The notes under the pieces were generated by a model. The model had not been told where the DNA came from. It was given only the letters and a program-made list of their open reading frames with translations, and did no database searches. A program made the translations under genes and the position numbers. This document shows, one piece after another, positions 8,616-16,845 of a stretch of DNA of 44,363 nt. Numbering within the stretch: the stretch's first letter is position 1; each line of letters starts with the position of its first letter. The stretch spans positions 1 to 44,363 of the forward strand of contig JADHWC010000009.1 in assembly GCA_016783665.1 (NCBI GenBank). The letters run 5' to 3'. The DNA is from Fidelibacterota bacterium (GTDB lineage Bacteria; Fidelibacterota; UBA2242).

Positions 8616-10850
8616 TTTATCAATAATAGTTTCCGGCTCATTTTATATTTATCCGTTTCTAAGCGATAGAAATAAACGCCACTTCCCAGATTCGATGCAT
8701 CGAAAGTCACTTTGTAAAAACCGGCGGCTGATGGATTGAATTCGTTCTTCAGAACGACTATTTTCTCTCCTGAAACATTATAAATTCCCAACGATACACG
8801 GGTTGCTTCTGAAATCTGATACGGAATAGTTGTGACGGGATTAAAGGGATTGGGATAATTCTTGCCCAGCGAAACAGATACAGGCAGATGATTACCTGTA
8901 ATGTTTACAGAATTTGTATCCGTAACGTCTAAATCAACTGTACAGACAGTGTAAGTCCCGTATCCGAAAGTTCCGTCTCCTTCAGAATATGCCACAGCGC
9001 AGATATATTCATTCAACCCTTCCTCCAGATCAGCCCAAAGCTTGATAATGATTGAATCACCTTTGCAGAATCCAGCCAAATTGTATCCCGGATCGCCTTC
9101 CCATGCAGTAATAGGAAAATTCCCGATCCCGTTATAAATATTAGCACCTACACAAAGCGTGTCTGCAAACAGTCCAATCTCGTCTCCCATCTGAAGCTTG
9201 TAATTGGCATCAGTATCCGGCTCTATGATTACCAGGTAAGGTTTTCCTGTTGTATCCACCGGTTCGAAGTGTGTCTGCGACTGGGCAGCTATAATTAATA
9301 GTCCTGTTATAAAAAATATCTTTAACACAAATCTTTACTTGATTAACAGAAGTTTAGAACTCTTATGAAAATTAGGAGTGTCTATTCGATATAAATACAC
9401 GCCACTTGGAACGGCTTTCCCGAATTTATCATTTCCATTCCATATTGCTGAGTGGTAAGCAGCTAGTTGGAATTCATCAACAAGTACCCTGACCTCTTGT
9501 CCTAGCAAGTTGTAAATGGTAATTCTTGTATGTGTGTCCTCTGGTAACTGGTATGGGATGATTGTTGTCGGGTTAAACGGATTAGGATAATTATGTCCTA
9601 AAGTGTATGAATCCGGGATAATTTCACCATTTGTACACACACGCTTTGCAAGAGAATAGCTGGACCCTTTGAAAACGCCTTCTATATCAGTGCGAAATTC
9701 AGCAATCAACGGATATTCTAATTTGTATTTTGAAGAGTAAAGGCGGAAGAAGATAGGGTTTCCCTCTTTGAATCCAATAATGTCCATATCTTCGTATCCT
9801 TCCCAGGCAGTGATGATTAGTGGATTGTCGGGAATATATGTACCGGCGCCAACACACAATTCTCCGTCAAAAACACCAATCTCGTCGCCACTGTCAAGAT
9901 TTCTGCCTTCAAAGGAGGGGTGTGCAATGACAATTGTATATGGTAAACCAGTCGGCTCTACTACAAAATACTCTGGTTGCATGGTTTTTGTCGCTAATTT
10001 TGCAATTGATTTCTGTCCTGACGGGTAAGTGAAAGTTAAATCATTAACACTTGTCAAGAAAATCGTATACCCTTCACCGGGAGTCAGATTACCTAAGGTA
10101 TTGATATTCAGGGATGGAATCCAGGAACCGCCATCATCCGCCTGAATAATATCTATGGAATCAGCAACATCGTCAAATAATACTGTTACATCAGCCGACT
10201 GTTCCTTCAGATAGGAGAAATAATTCCAGCGATTGACATGGAAGGTTAATTGCCAATCTTCTACGTTGATGGGCAGCCCGCTATAGGAAAGCTGTGCGCC
10301 TGTTGAATCAAAGAACAGATAATACCCTTCCGCGATATCCACGTTCCCAATGGTATTAACGTCGTAATCAGGGATAAATGCGCCGCCGTGATCATCATAA
10401 ACAATTTTAAGTCCTTCAATGCCACTGAATACTGCACTTGCATCGGGATTCTGTGGATAGTGGTTTAAAGAAATTAGATTAAACTGGTTGGAAGTAATGG
10501 CAATATCTTGAGCAACAAACACCGTGGCTCTGATATTGCACTCATCAAATCCATTAGCGATAAAGGTTCTATTACCAACCTTATAATCAAATGCTTCCGT
10601 GCTGGCATAACGATACTGGCTATGGTCCCAGGCTCTTAAGGTGTAAGTATCCCCGGATGTATATCCGTAAGCCTTCACGACAAACGGGAACTCTCCGGCA
10701 AACATGGCTGAGCCAACACATATATCCCCATCAAACATAGCGATTTCATCTCCTGACTGGAGATCATCGCCATCAATGTAGGCATTATTAATAACTATGT
10801 AAAAGGGGTCGCCGGTCTCAGTGGCCGGGGTGAATTGGACCGCCGGGACA
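4870..10850 (-). repeat. Six copies of a GDEIGVFD...CVG module across three genes
   Basis: Copies lie at about 10520-10850, 9635-9975, 8930-9275, 7515-7863, 6530-6895 and 4870-5905. The consensus is PTGLPYTIVV near the start, then GDEIGVFD..LCVG, ITAWEGD, L.GF..GN.I.FK and (S)EGDGTFGYG near the end. Length is about 110-120 residues. The last copy is split by a LamG domain. The first copy listed (GDEIAMFDGDICVG) is the most diverged. Secreted proteins of related phyla are known to carry this motif, but I know of no function for it. Confidence 0.78.
8612..9328 (-). CDS. 238-aa secreted protein: single GDEIGLF module plus T9SS sorting domain
   Basis: This compact protein has only three parts. 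They are a signal peptide (residues 1-18, ending AAQSQ), one GDEIGLFADTLCVG module (about 20-130, including ITAWEGDPGYNLAGF and SEGDGTFGYG), and a C-terminal sorting domain that begins NYPNPFNPVTTIPY and ends in a basic KMSRKLLLIK tail. The start is GTG at 9328, just 6 nt after the stop of the 2372-aa gene; it is chosen because it gives a normal signal peptide. The stop overlaps the next gene by 4 nt. It is a minimal version of the module family in its giant neighbours and could act as a cap, competitor or subunit; this is inference. Function is unknown. Confidence 0.85.
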   Translation of the reverse strand: MLKIFFITGLLIIAAQSQTHFEPVDTTGKPYLVIIEPDTDANYKLQMGDEIGLFADTLCVGANIYNGIGNFPITAWEGDPGYNLAGFCKGDSIIIKLWADLEEGLNEYICAVAYSEGDGTFGYGTYTVCTVDLDVTDTNSVNITGNHLPVSVSLGKNYPNPFNPVTTIPYQISEATRVSLGIYNVSGEKIVVLKNEFNPSAAGFYKVTFDASNLGSGVYFYRLETDKYKMSRKLLLIK

Positions 10851-13800
10851 AAGTTGTAATCCACCATTAGCAGGAATGGGATTTCAATATTAGGATTAGT
10901 TTTATCGTTTGATGCATAAGGAACGAAGGTTGTGTAAACATCTGCATTTATAGGCGGGATTCGGAACGTGATGTCCACGCTGCCACTTGGAGGAACACTG
11001 CCACTCACAACATCAAACTTTTCTTCAGATACTAGTAAATCGCATCTAGTGTAAGAAAAACCACCACCATTATTATTACTGGTCCAGCTGTGCCATATAA
11101 TGTCAAAATAAATATCCTCTTCAATCAAGTGCATTGACATAACATGATCACCCACCAAAGCATATTTAGGTCCGCCATAAGGACTATCATACACAGCATT
11201 CCGCCAGCATTTATAATCTGAAGGATTAGTCTGTTTAGTTGGCCCCCAGGCCCATTCGGTTCCTTCCGGTCCACAACCATTCCAACCACCTTGAGTAGCG
11301 GCGTTGAACAACCCATTACTATTGGCCCTTGTAATCCAGACATCATTTGTTATATGGTCTTGATTTTTGGGTAAAGTCCAATCAGAATAATCCACTTTAG
11401 TGAAGGTTGTAGTCCTATCTGCTAATTCGAAAGTGATATCTTTTGATCCAGAATTCAGGATAGAGTAATTGAAAACTGTTGTGTCAATCGACGCAGCAGA
11501 TTGAATAAGATAAGAGGGATTTATACTTATTTCTGCCAAACCCGGTCTTCCTTTGGCTTTGACTGAGTAGATGCTTTCAGAATTTGGATAAACAGATGTA
11601 ACGACGAAATTATAGTCAATATTATTTGTCAGGCTGGTAACTGTGGCAACCGAATCAGTTACAGATTGATTAAACGTGTAATCTGTGTTGGTAGCAAGTT
11701 TTGAATAGACATTGTAACCCGTCAGCGAATCCCGATCCACCGAGGAACACTGCAATATGATCTGTTGTTCATCTTCATCAATTACACTCAGATTATGAGG
11801 ATTACCATGATCAAAATAATGTGCGCCAATATCAAGTTTGGTTCCATCAGGATCATTATATAAAATATATCCGGCATCAATTAAGGGAGAAGTGGCAAGC
11901 AAAGAATAATCGCTACTCTCAGGATTAAAAAACTCCGGATTGAGAAAGATATTAGAATAAATATCCGATGGATCTCCATTTTGATTTTGGCTGCTTACAG
12001 TACCCAGTCCGGTAGGGTAACCTGACCCTGAAAACCGATTCTCATTATTCCAGAAATTATTATTGTAAAAACTTACATCGCCGGTGTTGTTCAGATAACA
12101 GGCATAACGGCTATCTGTAATTACATTACTATGAATTGTTACATCGGCTGTATTAGTCCTTATATAAATTGCAGCTCCATCTGCCCCATTATTATTGTCC
12201 CTGTCAGCGTTAATAATGGTATTGTTTGAAATTTCAATATTTCTGCTGTTATTTCCAATCTCAGCACCAGATTCATACGGATCTATGATAGTATTGTAAC
12301 AAATTTTGTGGGGATAAAGACTATTGTCACTAAAGTCCTTATTATTCTGATAGTAAATACCGCTCCGGCAATTTTGAATTCTATTTGAAACAATAGTCAT
12401 ACAACTTTGATTTACATATATTCCATGAGTATAATGGGTATTATGTTGAATTGAATTGTTCTCTATTATTCCGTAACTCTCGTGCTGAATTTGAACATAC
12501 GACTTTCCTGAAAATATGTTATCAATAATTAATAAAGGTCTAGTAAAATGTGTCCGTATGGCAGCGTTATCGTAATTGTTATCAGATTCAAATGTGTTAT
12601 TTGATATAGTTAATCCATTATAACATTCGTAAACGTCTATATCTCTACCATAATTTTGGAAAAACTTGTTATTTAAAATTTGCAGAGTACCACCTGCACT
12701 CCAGTTTCTAATATTGATTATACCTCCATCGGTTTCCACATTGTACCAATTAAACGAAAAAATCGATTTTTGAACGATATTGTTGCTACAATTACTCCCA
12801 TAAAAGGAAATTGCTCCTCTCTGGTTGTAACTAAAACGACAATGACTAATAAGGACATTAGAGACTTCACTTCTTAAAACACCACTGGCAAACCATTCGT
12901 TGTACCCATCGCCATATTCAAAAACACAATAGTTGAACCGCGATCCACCAGCATTATCCATCAGGCGGATGTATTCCCAATCTCCGGGCGATTGTTGAAA
13001 GGCATTAGAGGTGAAATAAATGGAATCTTCTTCTACGCCATTAGCGAAAATGGGTCCGTTCGCATCAATCCTGTAATATCCGTCAAAGGCAATATAGGTC
13101 CCGGGTTCAATCCAGAGAGTATCATTACTTGAAATAGATAGATTACCTGTGACTATGTAGTATATATCTGAAGTTAATGTATCTGAGATACTCCCAGATA
13201 ATTCCTGGATCTGACGGATTAATAGTTGAATGATCCCAAAATCATAGTTACCGCTGAAAAATAGAGAAGGTATGTGTACCGGTACACAGCCATCCTTAGT
13301 AATATCCACAGAATAGATGGCGACCGGTAGGATGATACTGAAGTTTCCGGAAGAATTAGAAAAGACACTATCTAAAGAGCCCGTTGCTGTCTCGGGTGTA
13401 AAAAGAATCTTTACGCCGGAATGATTTGTCGCATTTTCTACCTGAACAATTCCATAAGCCAGCATAAGCGTACTATTATCGGACATGGCAGAGATTTCAT
13501 TCGCTATCATTCCTTCGGTATCATTTTCATCATCAATGACACCCGTTATTTTATAATAATAAGTGGTTCCTTCAGTAAGGTTAGTATGGGTATAGGAATT
13601 TTGATCTGTTCCCAGGGATGCCAGTAAATTGGCAGAAGAAATTTCTACATTGGACGCTGTGTCAAAGTAGAGATTATAACCGGAAAGAGAGCCATCGAAG
13701 ACTGTTGGCGTGCCCCAAACTAAGTCAATAGACCCATCGTTTTGTGATGTGGCGCTAAAACTAACCGTAGATTCAAATAAACTCACGTTGAACCGATGGA

Positions 13801-16453
13801 ATTCATAGGGAACATAATAGGGCGAGGTCAGAGTATCGGAACCATCCATAACCTGGATATAATAATCAATAGTTGTGTTTAATGACTGACCCGGTATATC
13901 AGCTGAATAATTATCTCCTGTCGTATTGTTCATGGCTGCGGAAGTCCAATCTGCTTCATTGTATTCAACAGCAGGTAATAAACTGGAGGCGTCAGTTGTG
14001 TAAGTTGCTCCAACAATGTTACCATCATTGTGATTATTGGATTGGTCAATAGCCGTAGTACCGCTCCCCTCATTAAACCTCCAGTTTCCTATCAATCCTG
14101 GTTCATTCCCATAGAGTTCTCGGTGCATGTTGTTATTAATATTCGCCGATGTTCTTAATGTATTCCAGATTCTGACTTCATCAATTATTCCATTCCATTC
14201 TTGAGCATGATGACGCCTGTAACCAATAGTAATCCCATCATAAGAATTATTAATTGTCCCGCTACTCTGCCAATCCCAGTTGCCATCTAAAACTCCGTTA
14301 ATATACAACCTGGCACGATATCCGTCGTAGATCGCAGCAACATGATACCACTGGTTCGCATTTAACCGGGTACTGCCATCCCAACTATTACTACTATTAC
14401 TCGTCCATATATGCCAGCGAATTCTTCTATCCCAATCGTCGTATGTAAGCAAGAATCCCTCAGTTCCGTTGTCACCGCGGTTCGAAAGGATATAGGCATG
14501 GCCTGTTGAGCTGGGCTTTATCCAGGCTTCTACGGTGATCGTGTTGATAAAGTTATACTCATCATTGTAAGGAATCTCCACCCGGTCACCGGAATTATTA
14601 CCACTGAATTCTAAAGCTGTATTCTCCCTGCTACCGGCAAAAAATCCATCAGGAGTTGTTCTGTAATAAAGCGTATTGGTAGTAGACTGGTTTTGAGTTG
14701 GTTTTATTTCGGCTGTTACCGTATACGGACCGTTTGTATCATTTGTACTGTTCAGAGGGGTATGTTCAATTAAGAAAGGGAAGAAATAGGGCTTGGCACC
14801 TATGTCGGAAATCGTACCATCATCATCCGTATAAGCTGGACTCCCGGCATTGACGCAGGGAGAGGTTATCTGTAATTCAAAATCAGTGACATTCTCGAAT
14901 TGCGGATTTAAAAAAATATTTGAATAAATGTCTGACGGATCGCCATTAGCGTTAGTGGCAATTACTTGACCAAATCCCTGTGGGAAATCATTTTCCTGCG
15001 TGAGATTACTGTTGGCATAGAAGCAGTTATAGGAATAATTCATATAACCACTATTGTATGAATAAATCCCATAATCATTCCCGTAAACGATATTGCTGTG
15101 GATAGAAAGGGAATCATTGTCGTAAACGTAAATACCTCGATGACCACCTGTAAATCCGTAGATCGTATTATGATGAACATTGATCAATCGCTCATTATAT
15201 TCAATCTGAAGACCGTTATAGCAGCAATTTTGGGGATTTCTCCTAATAATATTTCCAGAGATTTCTGGTGGGTAAGTTTGATTTTGTGAATTACTGTTAT
15301 AACCGGAATAATATACTAAACCATCAAATTTATTATTTATTATATCTACATGAGCACTACTCCAGACTCCAAATGCATTCCATGAATGAACATTATCTAA
15401 GAAATTATTTTCAAAATCGACCAGAGAGTTGTCATGGATTTGGATCGTCCAATCGTTTTTAATGTCATAAAAAAGACAGGAATCAACGATCACCTTTGCC
15501 CAACTATCAATATACAAAGCCCAATTATTACCATCTGAAAATGTTCCATTATAAATTGACACTTCGCCGCCATTGATTCTCATGGCATGATCAAAATCGT
15601 TAATTTCACAGAGCTGATACTGTCCAACCGATTGATAGAAATTGACATTTGCAAAGCTGCTATTCCCGCCGCTAAAACGCGATTTGGAAATATCTCCCAT
15701 CGAATAGCGAAGACTTAGATCACCCCGGCCACTATTTCTAAAAGATGAATATTGAATAAAAGCATCGGAATAATAAACATCAAGTTGACCTCCCTGTTCC
15801 CAGCTATTTTCTCCTTGTCCGTACTCAAAAACGCAATAACTAAATTGGTTTGCATACGTGGTAGAGTCCTGATCGTTGTAATTCAAATACACCCGTCCCC
15901 AGTTTCCCGGTGCAGGAGAGGGCTGGGCGGATGTAAAGTAGATGGGATCCTGCTCTGTGCCAATAGCCGTGATTGGACCATAGCAAAACAGGTTATAATT
16001 CCCGGCAAACATCATTTTCACGCCTGGATTAATAATAAGCGATGAAGTATCAGGAACGGTTAAATCACCGATAACTCTATAAACGTGTTCATTTGTTAGT
16101 GTACCCAAAATTGTGCCGGCAATTTCGACCACCGTTCCGTACTGGAGCATCACATCTGTCAAGGTAGTATCGCTTGAAAAGAAAAAATTTGAAAGAGAAT
16201 GAGAAATATACCCCTCTTTTGAGAATTCAATGTTGTATATTCCTATTGCTATAGCACTTGAATAAGAACCGTCGGAATTGGTGTAGGTGCTGTCAGTTAT
16301 AGCGGACGGGGAAATTGCCAGCAATTTGACTTTAATTGCAGAGTGATCTGATTGCTCATCCAAAAAGGCATTTCCGGATACATTGATATTCTGGGCGATG
16401 AGGCTCGTTGATATCAAGACAAAAATAATGGAAACATATTTAAAAGGTTTCAT
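9335..16453 (-). CDS. 2372-aa mosaic surface protein with two beta-helix halves, LamG, FN3 and T9SS sorting domain
   Basis: This is the first gene of the leftward operon. It has a signal peptide (KYVSIIFVLISTSLIAQ), then a carboxypeptidase-regulatory-like domain and right-handed beta-helix (16395-14780). LamG (about 14615-13980) and an FN3 domain follow, then a second regulatory-like domain plus beta-helix (13465-11800) and a second FN3. A domain containing DVWITRAN and GTEWAWGP (about 11365-11045) comes next. The rest is a GDEIAMFD module, two tandem FNLISL-type domains (about 10490-10020), a last GDEIGVFD module and the sorting domain (NYPNPFNPTTIIPYQ, tail KSSKLLLIK). No catalytic residues are evident; a carbohydrate-binding or adhesive role is inferred. 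A GTG at 16462 is in frame, but AAGGTGA sits 5 nt before ATG 16453, which decides the start. Confidence 0.87.
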   Translation of the reverse strand: MKPFKYVSIIFVLISTSLIAQNINVSGNAFLDEQSDHSAIKVKLLAISPSAITDSTYTNSDGSYSSAIAIGIYNIEFSKEGYISHSLSNFFFSSDTTLTDVMLQYGTVVEIAGTILGTLTNEHVYRVIGDLTVPDTSSLIINPGVKMMFAGNYNLFCYGPITAIGTEQDPIYFTSAQPSPAPGNWGRVYLNYNDQDSTTYANQFSYCVFEYGQGENSWEQGGQLDVYYSDAFIQYSSFRNSGRGDLSLRYSMGDISKSRFSGGNSSFANVNFYQSVGQYQLCEINDFDHAMRINGGEVSIYNGTFSDGNNWALYIDSWAKVIVDSCLFYDIKNDWTIQIHDNSLVDFENNFLDNVHSWNAFGVWSSAHVDIINNKFDGLVYYSGYNSNSQNQTYPPEISGNIIRRNPQNCCYNGLQIEYNERLINVHHNTIYGFTGGHRGIYVYDNDSLSIHSNIVYGNDYGIYSYNSGYMNYSYNCFYANSNLTQENDFPQGFGQVIATNANGDPSDIYSNIFLNPQFENVTDFELQITSPCVNAGSPAYTDDDGTISDIGAKPYFFPFLIEHTPLNSTNDTNGPYTVTAEIKPTQNQSTTNTLYYRTTPDGFFAGSRENTALEFSGNNSGDRVEIPYNDEYNFINTITVEAWIKPSSTGHAYILSNRGDNGTEGFLLTYDDWDRRIRWHIWTSNSSNSWDGSTRLNANQWYHVAAIYDGYRARLYINGVLDGNWDWQSSGTINNSYDGITIGYRRHHAQEWNGIIDEVRIWNTLRTSANINNNMHRELYGNEPGLIGNWRFNEGSGTTAIDQSNNHNDGNIVGATYTTDASSLLPAVEYNEADWTSAAMNNTTGDNYSADIPGQSLNTTIDYYIQVMDGSDTLTSPYYVPYEFHRFNVSLFESTVSFSATSQNDGSIDLVWGTPTVFDGSLSGYNLYFDTASNVEISSANLLASLGTDQNSYTHTNLTEGTTYYYKITGVIDDENDTEGMIANEISAMSDNSTLMLAYGIVQVENATNHSGVKILFTPETATGSLDSVFSNSSGNFSIILPVAIYSVDITKDGCVPVHIPSLFFSGNYDFGIIQLLIRQIQELSGSISDTLTSDIYYIVTGNLSISSNDTLWIEPGTYIAFDGYYRIDANGPIFANGVEEDSIYFTSNAFQQSPGDWEYIRLMDNAGGSRFNYCVFEYGDGYNEWFASGVLRSEVSNVLISHCRFSYNQRGAISFYGSNCSNNIVQKSIFSFNWYNVETDGGIINIRNWSAGGTLQILNNKFFQNYGRDIDVYECYNGLTISNNTFESDNNYDNAAIRTHFTRPLLIIDNIFSGKSYVQIQHESYGIIENNSIQHNTHYTHGIYVNQSCMTIVSNRIQNCRSGIYYQNNKDFSDNSLYPHKICYNTIIDPYESGAEIGNNSRNIEISNNTIINADRDNNNGADGAAIYIRTNTADVTIHSNVITDSRYACYLNNTGDVSFYNNNFWNNENRFSGSGYPTGLGTVSSQNQNGDPSDIYSNIFLNPEFFNPESSDYSLLATSPLIDAGYILYNDPDGTKLDIGAHYFDHGNPHNLSVIDEDEQQIILQCSSVDRDSLTGYNVYSKLATNTDYTFNQSVTDSVATVTSLTNNIDYNFVVTSVYPNSESIYSVKAKGRPGLAEISINPSYLIQSAASIDTTVFNYSILNSGSKDITFELADRTTTFTKVDYSDWTLPKNQDHITNDVWITRANSNGLFNAATQGGWNGCGPEGTEWAWGPTKQTNPSDYKCWRNAVYDSPYGGPKYALVGDHVMSMHLIEEDIYFDIIWHSWTSNNNGGGFSYTRCDLLVSEEKFDVVSGSVPPSGSVDITFRIPPINADVYTTFVPYASNDKTNPNIEIPFLLMVDYNFVPAVQFTPATETGDPFYIVINNAYIDGDDLQSGDEIAMFDGDICVGSAMFAGEFPFVVKAYGYTSGDTYTLRAWDHSQYRYASTEAFDYKVGNRTFIANGFDECNIRATVFVAQDIAITSNQFNLISLNHYPQNPDASAVFSGIEGLKIVYDDHGGAFIPDYDVNTIGNVDIAEGYYLFFDSTGAQLSYSGLPINVEDWQLTFHVNRWNYFSYLKEQSADVTVLFDDVADSIDIIQADDGGSWIPSLNINTLGNLTPGEGYTIFLTSVNDLTFTYPSGQKSIAKLATKTMQPEYFVVEPTGLPYTIVIAHPSFEGRNLDSGDEIGVFDGELCVGAGTYIPDNPLIITAWEGYEDMDIIGFKEGNPIFFRLYSSKYKLEYPLIAEFRTDIEGVFKGSSYSLAKRVCTNGEIIPDSYTLGHNYPNPFNPTTIIPYQLPEDTHTRITIYNLLGQEVRVLVDEFQLAAYHSAIWNGNDKFGKAVPSGVYLYRIDTPNFHKSSKLLLIK
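11800..16395 (-). repeat. Internal duplication: two regulatory-domain plus beta-helix halves
   Basis: Half one (14780-16395) and half two (11800-13465) have the same layout: carboxypeptidase-regulatory-like domain, a beta-helix with IYFTS and NYCVFEYG motifs, and a closing block with identical residues NGDPSDIYSNIFLNP followed by SP...DAG...D(G)T..DIGA. LamG and FN3 lie between them. Confidence 0.8.
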
Positions 16454-16458
16454 GGTAT

Positions 16459-16465
16459 TCACCTT
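16459..16465 (-). promoter_or_regulatory. Ribosome binding site that fixes the start of the 2372-aa gene
   Basis: On the minus strand the bases AAGGTGA lie 5 nt before ATG 16453 and complement the 16S anti-Shine-Dalgarno. The upstream in-frame GTG (16462-16460) falls inside this site, so it is more likely part of the RBS than the start codon. Confidence 0.7.
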
Positions 16466-16753
16466 ATATTTGGTTTGTTTGTTTGAAATAAACGTGAAGA
16501 AAAGCTCTTTGCAACCGGCAACGAATATACCGGTGCTTCAGTTTTTCCAGGTGATAGTTGAGGCGGAGTGTGTTCATGGACTCCATACTTAAACTTACTT
16601 TAACTAAAATTAATCTTTTTTTTATGAAATGCCACAAAATAATTGCGATATATGAGCTGGAGCACAAATTATTTACTAAACCGGAATCTTTTTAGCCATT
16701 TAATGTGATTTCTCAGGTCAATTAGCGTAACTTACCGGCAGGCAATGTTTTTC

Positions 16754-16784
16754 TTGACATTGAGCACAGTCCAAACTATTTTTG
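16754..16784 (+). promoter_or_regulatory. Promoter candidate for the rightward operon (Bacteroidota-like)
   Basis: TTGACA (16754-16759) is followed after 17 nt by TATTTT (16777-16782), a usable sigma70 pair. The same place also fits the Bacteroidota consensus: TTG at 16754-16756, a 20-nt gap, and TATTTTTG (16777-16784), which matches TAnnTTTG at every fixed base. It would give a leader of about 55 nt before ATG 16846. Confidence 0.5.
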
Positions 16785-16832
16785 AAAATGATATGGATTT
16801 TAGACGGAAATGGGAACAATTCTTTTATCATA

Positions 16833-16838
16833 GAGGGA
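16833..16838 (+). promoter_or_regulatory. Ribosome binding site of the 728-aa gene
   Basis: GAGGGA lies 7 nt before ATG 16846, a reasonable Shine-Dalgarno match that supports this start. Confidence 0.6.
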
Positions 16839-16845
16839 TCATATT

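Larger units (their letters stand above)
16454..16845. other. Divergent intergenic region between the two surface-protein operons
   Basis: This stretch of 392 bases separates the leftward and rightward operons and must hold both promoters. It is AT-rich, with runs such as an 8-T tract near 16615-16622. A rightward promoter candidate lies at 16754-16784. I find no convincing leftward promoter: the TTGACC on the minus strand near 16715-16720 lacks a good -10. A small inverted pair (ACCGG/CCGGT, near 16513-16534) is too short to call an operator. A 67-codon open frame on the minus strand has no support as a gene. Confidence 0.6.

Noticed and set aside
16460-16462. GTG as the start of the 2372-aa protein
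   Set aside because: It falls inside AAGGTGA, a well-placed ribosome site for ATG 16453.
16513-16534. ACCGG/CCGGT inverted pair as an operator
   Set aside because: Arms of 5 bp with an 11-nt spacer are expected by chance, and there is no second copy.
16464-16667. 67-codon minus-strand frame in the divergent intergenic region
   Set aside because: It has no ribosome site or family match and runs into the RBS of the 2372-aa gene; more likely leader DNA.
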